Assembly: GCA_947625365.1 (NCBI GenBank)
Contig: CANQNZ010000027.1
Span: 1 to 13,879, forward strand
Origin: an uncultured Bacilli bacterium
GTDB lineage: Bacteria; Bacillota_I; Bacilli_A; RF39; UBA660
DNA: 13,879 nt
Direction: 5' to 3'
Positions 12,113-13,879 of the stretch are shown here, piece by piece (the stretch's first letter is position 1; each line of letters begins with the position of its first letter). Made by a program: the position numbers and the translations under genes. A model generated the notes under the pieces. The model was not told where the DNA came from and did not search any database. It was given only the letters and a program-made list of their open reading frames with translations.

Positions 12113-13747
12113 ATGAGTAAAATTAAAATTTTTAGTTTGGGTGGATTAAATGAAGTAGGGAAAAACATCTATTGTATAGATGTTGATAATGACTTATTTA
12201 TATTTGATTGTGGCTTAAAATATGCTAATGAGAATTTATATGGTATTGACTATATTATTCCTGATTTTTCTTTTTTAGTAAAAAATAAAAAAAGAATAAA
12301 AGGAGTTTTTCTAACCCATGGTCATTATGAAAATATGGGAGCTGTAGGAGATTTACTTAAAGAAATTCCTTATTTAAAAATCTTTGCTACCAAATTTACT
12401 AAATTCATTTTATTAAATGACGGTATAAATGAAAAAAATATTATTGAAATAAAACCACATAAAAAAATAAATTTTGGCTCAGTAAGTATTTTCCCTATAA
12501 GTGTTTCTCATTCTATTCCTGATAGCGTTATGTATGTTATAAATACTAAAGATGGAGCTGTTGTTTATACGGGAGACTTTATTATCGACCCATCTATGAT
12601 GGGAGCATATGCTACAGATTTAGGAAAAATCGCCTATATTGGTAAACAAGGAGTACTCGCTTTACTAAGTGAGAGTGTTTTTTCCGAGAAAAATGGTTTT
12701 ACGGCCCCAACTCACCGTTTAACAGACTTTTTTAAAGATGTTATTTATAAACATGAGCATCGAATGTTATTTTTAGTTTTACCTACTCATTTATATACCA
12801 TTCAAGATATTTTTAATGGAGCCGCAGGAACGCATCGTAAAATTATTATAATGGGTAAGAAATTACAAACTATAATTAATACCGCCAAAAAGGAAGGATA
12901 TTTAACTTTTGATAATAATATTTTAGGAGATTTATCTAATTTAGATGATAAAGACCCAATATTATTAATATCTGATGATAAAGAAAATCAATATTCTTCA
13001 ATTAGTAGAGTAATTAATAATTATGATAAATTTATAAAACTAAAAAATACTGATACAGTTGTTTTTGCGGAACCAAGATATGATAGTAGTGAAAAAACTT
13101 TAGTTAAAATTGAAAATGAATTAGCTATGCTAGGTGTTCAAATAGTATCTATTCCTAAGACATTTAATATCTTACATCATGCATCTTCTGAAGATTTAAG
13201 ATTAATGATAGATTTATTAAAGCCAAAATATTATATTCCCGTTAAAGGAGAATATCGATATATGGTAGGTAATGCTAATATAGCTTCTTCTTTAAATATT
13301 CCTGAAGAAAATATTTTATTAAAATTAAATGGAGAAGTAATAACCATTGAAAATAAAGAATTAGTAAATAAAAATGAAAAAGTTAAAATTGATGATATAT
13401 TAATAGATGGTAAATCTTCTGATGATGTTGGTGATTTAGTAATTAAAGATAGAGAAATGTTAGGAGAAAGTGGTATTGTTTTAATTAGCGCTACATTATC
13501 TAAAAAGAATAAGGATTTAATAGTAGGACCAGAAGTAACGACAAGAGGATTTATCTATGTAAAAGACTCTAAAGAAATGATTAATGAAATTAAAAGAATT
13601 TCTCAAACAATTATTGAAAGAAATATTAGTCCAAATTATGTTGATTATAATAAAATTAAAACAGAAATTAGAGAAGAATTAAGTAAATATTTATATCAAG
13701 AAACTGAATGCAAACCCATGATAATTGCTGTTGTTCAAGAAGTTTAA
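12113..13747 (+). CDS. rnj: Ribonuclease J homologue with degenerate active site (J2-like)
   Basis: This is a 544-aa, full-length RNase J: metallo-beta-lactamase/beta-CASP core and C-terminal domain. The fold is clear from FSLGGLNEVGKNIYCID, GIDYIIPDFSFL, VSHSIPDSVMYV, VYTGDFIIDPSM and the C-terminal GPEVTTRGFIYVKDS. RNase J is a 5'-3' exonuclease and endonuclease central to mRNA decay. Most metal ligands are altered here. Motif HxHxDH reads H69-G-H71-Y-E73-N74, the LSDS motif reads LSES (E186), and HGEYR reads KGEYR (K377). The canonical GSQGEP and IPGNE stretches are unrecognisable; H133 and D155 remain. This points to weak or no nuclease activity and a scaffold role beside an active RNase J1 encoded elsewhere, as proposed for RNase J2. 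Its promoter and terminator define a single-gene transcript. The RBS (AAAGAGA) is modest. Confidence 0.88.
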   Translation: MSKIKIFSLGGLNEVGKNIYCIDVDNDLFIFDCGLKYANENLYGIDYIIPDFSFLVKNKKRIKGVFLTHGHYENMGAVGDLLKEIPYLKIFATKFTKFILLNDGINEKNIIEIKPHKKINFGSVSIFPISVSHSIPDSVMYVINTKDGAVVYTGDFIIDPSMMGAYATDLGKIAYIGKQGVLALLSESVFSEKNGFTAPTHRLTDFFKDVIYKHEHRMLFLVLPTHLYTIQDIFNGAAGTHRKIIIMGKKLQTIINTAKKEGYLTFDNNILGDLSNLDDKDPILLISDDKENQYSSISRVINNYDKFIKLKNTDTVVFAEPRYDSSEKTLVKIENELAMLGVQIVSIPKTFNILHHASSEDLRLMIDLLKPKYYIPVKGEYRYMVGNANIASSLNIPEENILLKLNGEVITIENKELVNKNEKVKIDDILIDGKSSDDVGDLVIKDREMLGESGIVLISATLSKKNKDLIVGPEVTTRGFIYVKDSKEMINEIKRISQTIIERNISPNYVDYNKIKTEIREELSKYLYQETECKPMIIAVVQEV

Positions 13748-13772
13748 CATTGAGTAAAATCAATGTTTTTTT
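13746..13772 (+). terminator. Terminator after the RNase J-like gene
   Basis: AACATTGA (13746-13753) pairs perfectly with TCAATGTT (13760-13767) around GTAAAA, and the T run continues to 13772. It overlaps the stop codon and shares stem and tail sequence with the rpoC terminator. Confidence 0.85.
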
Positions 13773-13879
13773 GTGCCTATTATTTTGACTATCCGCAAAC
13801 TCAGTGGCAGAAAATTTGTGTTGACAATGGCACTCCGGGGGGGGGGTATAATTGGAATGGATAATATATAAGGAGGTCA
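13748..13879 (+). repeat. Poly-G promoter block, copy 2
   Basis: This is the second copy of the block described at 927-1058. The 22-base upstream box is at 13785-13806 and AATTTGTGTTGACAAT at 13813-13828. The region from the terminator hairpin to the RBS aligns with small indels. AAGGAGG (13870-13876) at the window end indicates that a coding sequence starts just outside, probably another member of the surface protein family. Confidence 0.85.
13821..13852 (+). promoter_or_regulatory. Promoter with a 10-G tract in the spacer, probably phase variable
   Basis: Perfect TTGACA (13821-13826) and perfect TATAAT (13847-13852) are 20 bp apart, with ten consecutive Gs at 13837-13846. This tract is one G longer than in the copy at 1001-1031. 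A 20-bp spacer should be weak, so the downstream gene may be in a low or off state in this assembly. Confidence 0.85.

Noticed and set aside
1..13879. CRISPR array, tRNA or rRNA genes
   Set aside because: No regularly spaced repeats, no cloverleaf with GGTTCRA-type arm, and no rRNA-like sequence were seen.

Overview
The window comes from a very AT-rich, low-GC Gram-positive (Bacillota). Gene order is the best clue to its identity. A SPOR (SpoIIB-like) gene, radC, mreC, mreD, spoIVFA, spoIVFB, rplU, prp (ysxB) and rpmA occur in the same relative order as in the Bacillus subtilis spoIIB-to-rpmA region. TGA serves as a stop codon (SPOR, radC, spoIVFB and mgtC all end in TGA) and tryptophan is TGG, so this is not the Mycoplasma code. 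A poorly characterised AT-rich, gut-type member of the Bacilli fits, but the sequence cannot prove this. All convincing genes are on the + strand.

Region by region: 1-924 is the 3' end of rpoC, closed by a terminator. 925-2816 holds a cassette: a strong-looking promoter whose -35/-10 spacer contains nine Gs, and the 583-aa surface protein gene it drives. 2817-3238 is non-coding and carries a putative promoter, a large hairpin and a nested long-range inverted repeat. 3239-6784 is a tightly packed run (SPOR protein, radC, mreC, mreD, spoIVFA-like, spoIVFB) covering cell-wall elongation and sporulation. 6858-8390 encodes an unrecognised 510-aa helical protein. 8485-9608 is a MiaB/RimO-type methylthiotransferase split by a -1 frameshift exactly at an A AAA AAC heptamer. 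9737-10767 is the L21 leader with rplU-prp-rpmA; Prp is the protease that trims the N-terminal extension visible on this L27. 10805-11509 is an MgtC/SapB membrane protein. 11506-12000 is a promoter, a leader with a terminator-like hairpin, and a 126-aa membrane protein. 12113-13747 is an RNase J homologue that has lost most metal-binding residues. The window ends with a second copy of the poly-G promoter block, with ten Gs, followed by a ribosome binding site whose gene lies outside.

The most striking system is the pair of near-identical promoters with a homopolymeric G tract of different length (9 and 10) between -35 and -10, in a genome where G runs are rare. This is the layout of phase-variable promoters such as Neisseria porA. 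It suggests that a family of surface proteins is switched by slipped-strand changes in spacer length. Other points of interest are the possible programmed frameshift in the methylthiotransferase, the degenerate RNase J, the surface protein's variable-looking C-type-lectin-like end, and the structured intergenic region after it.
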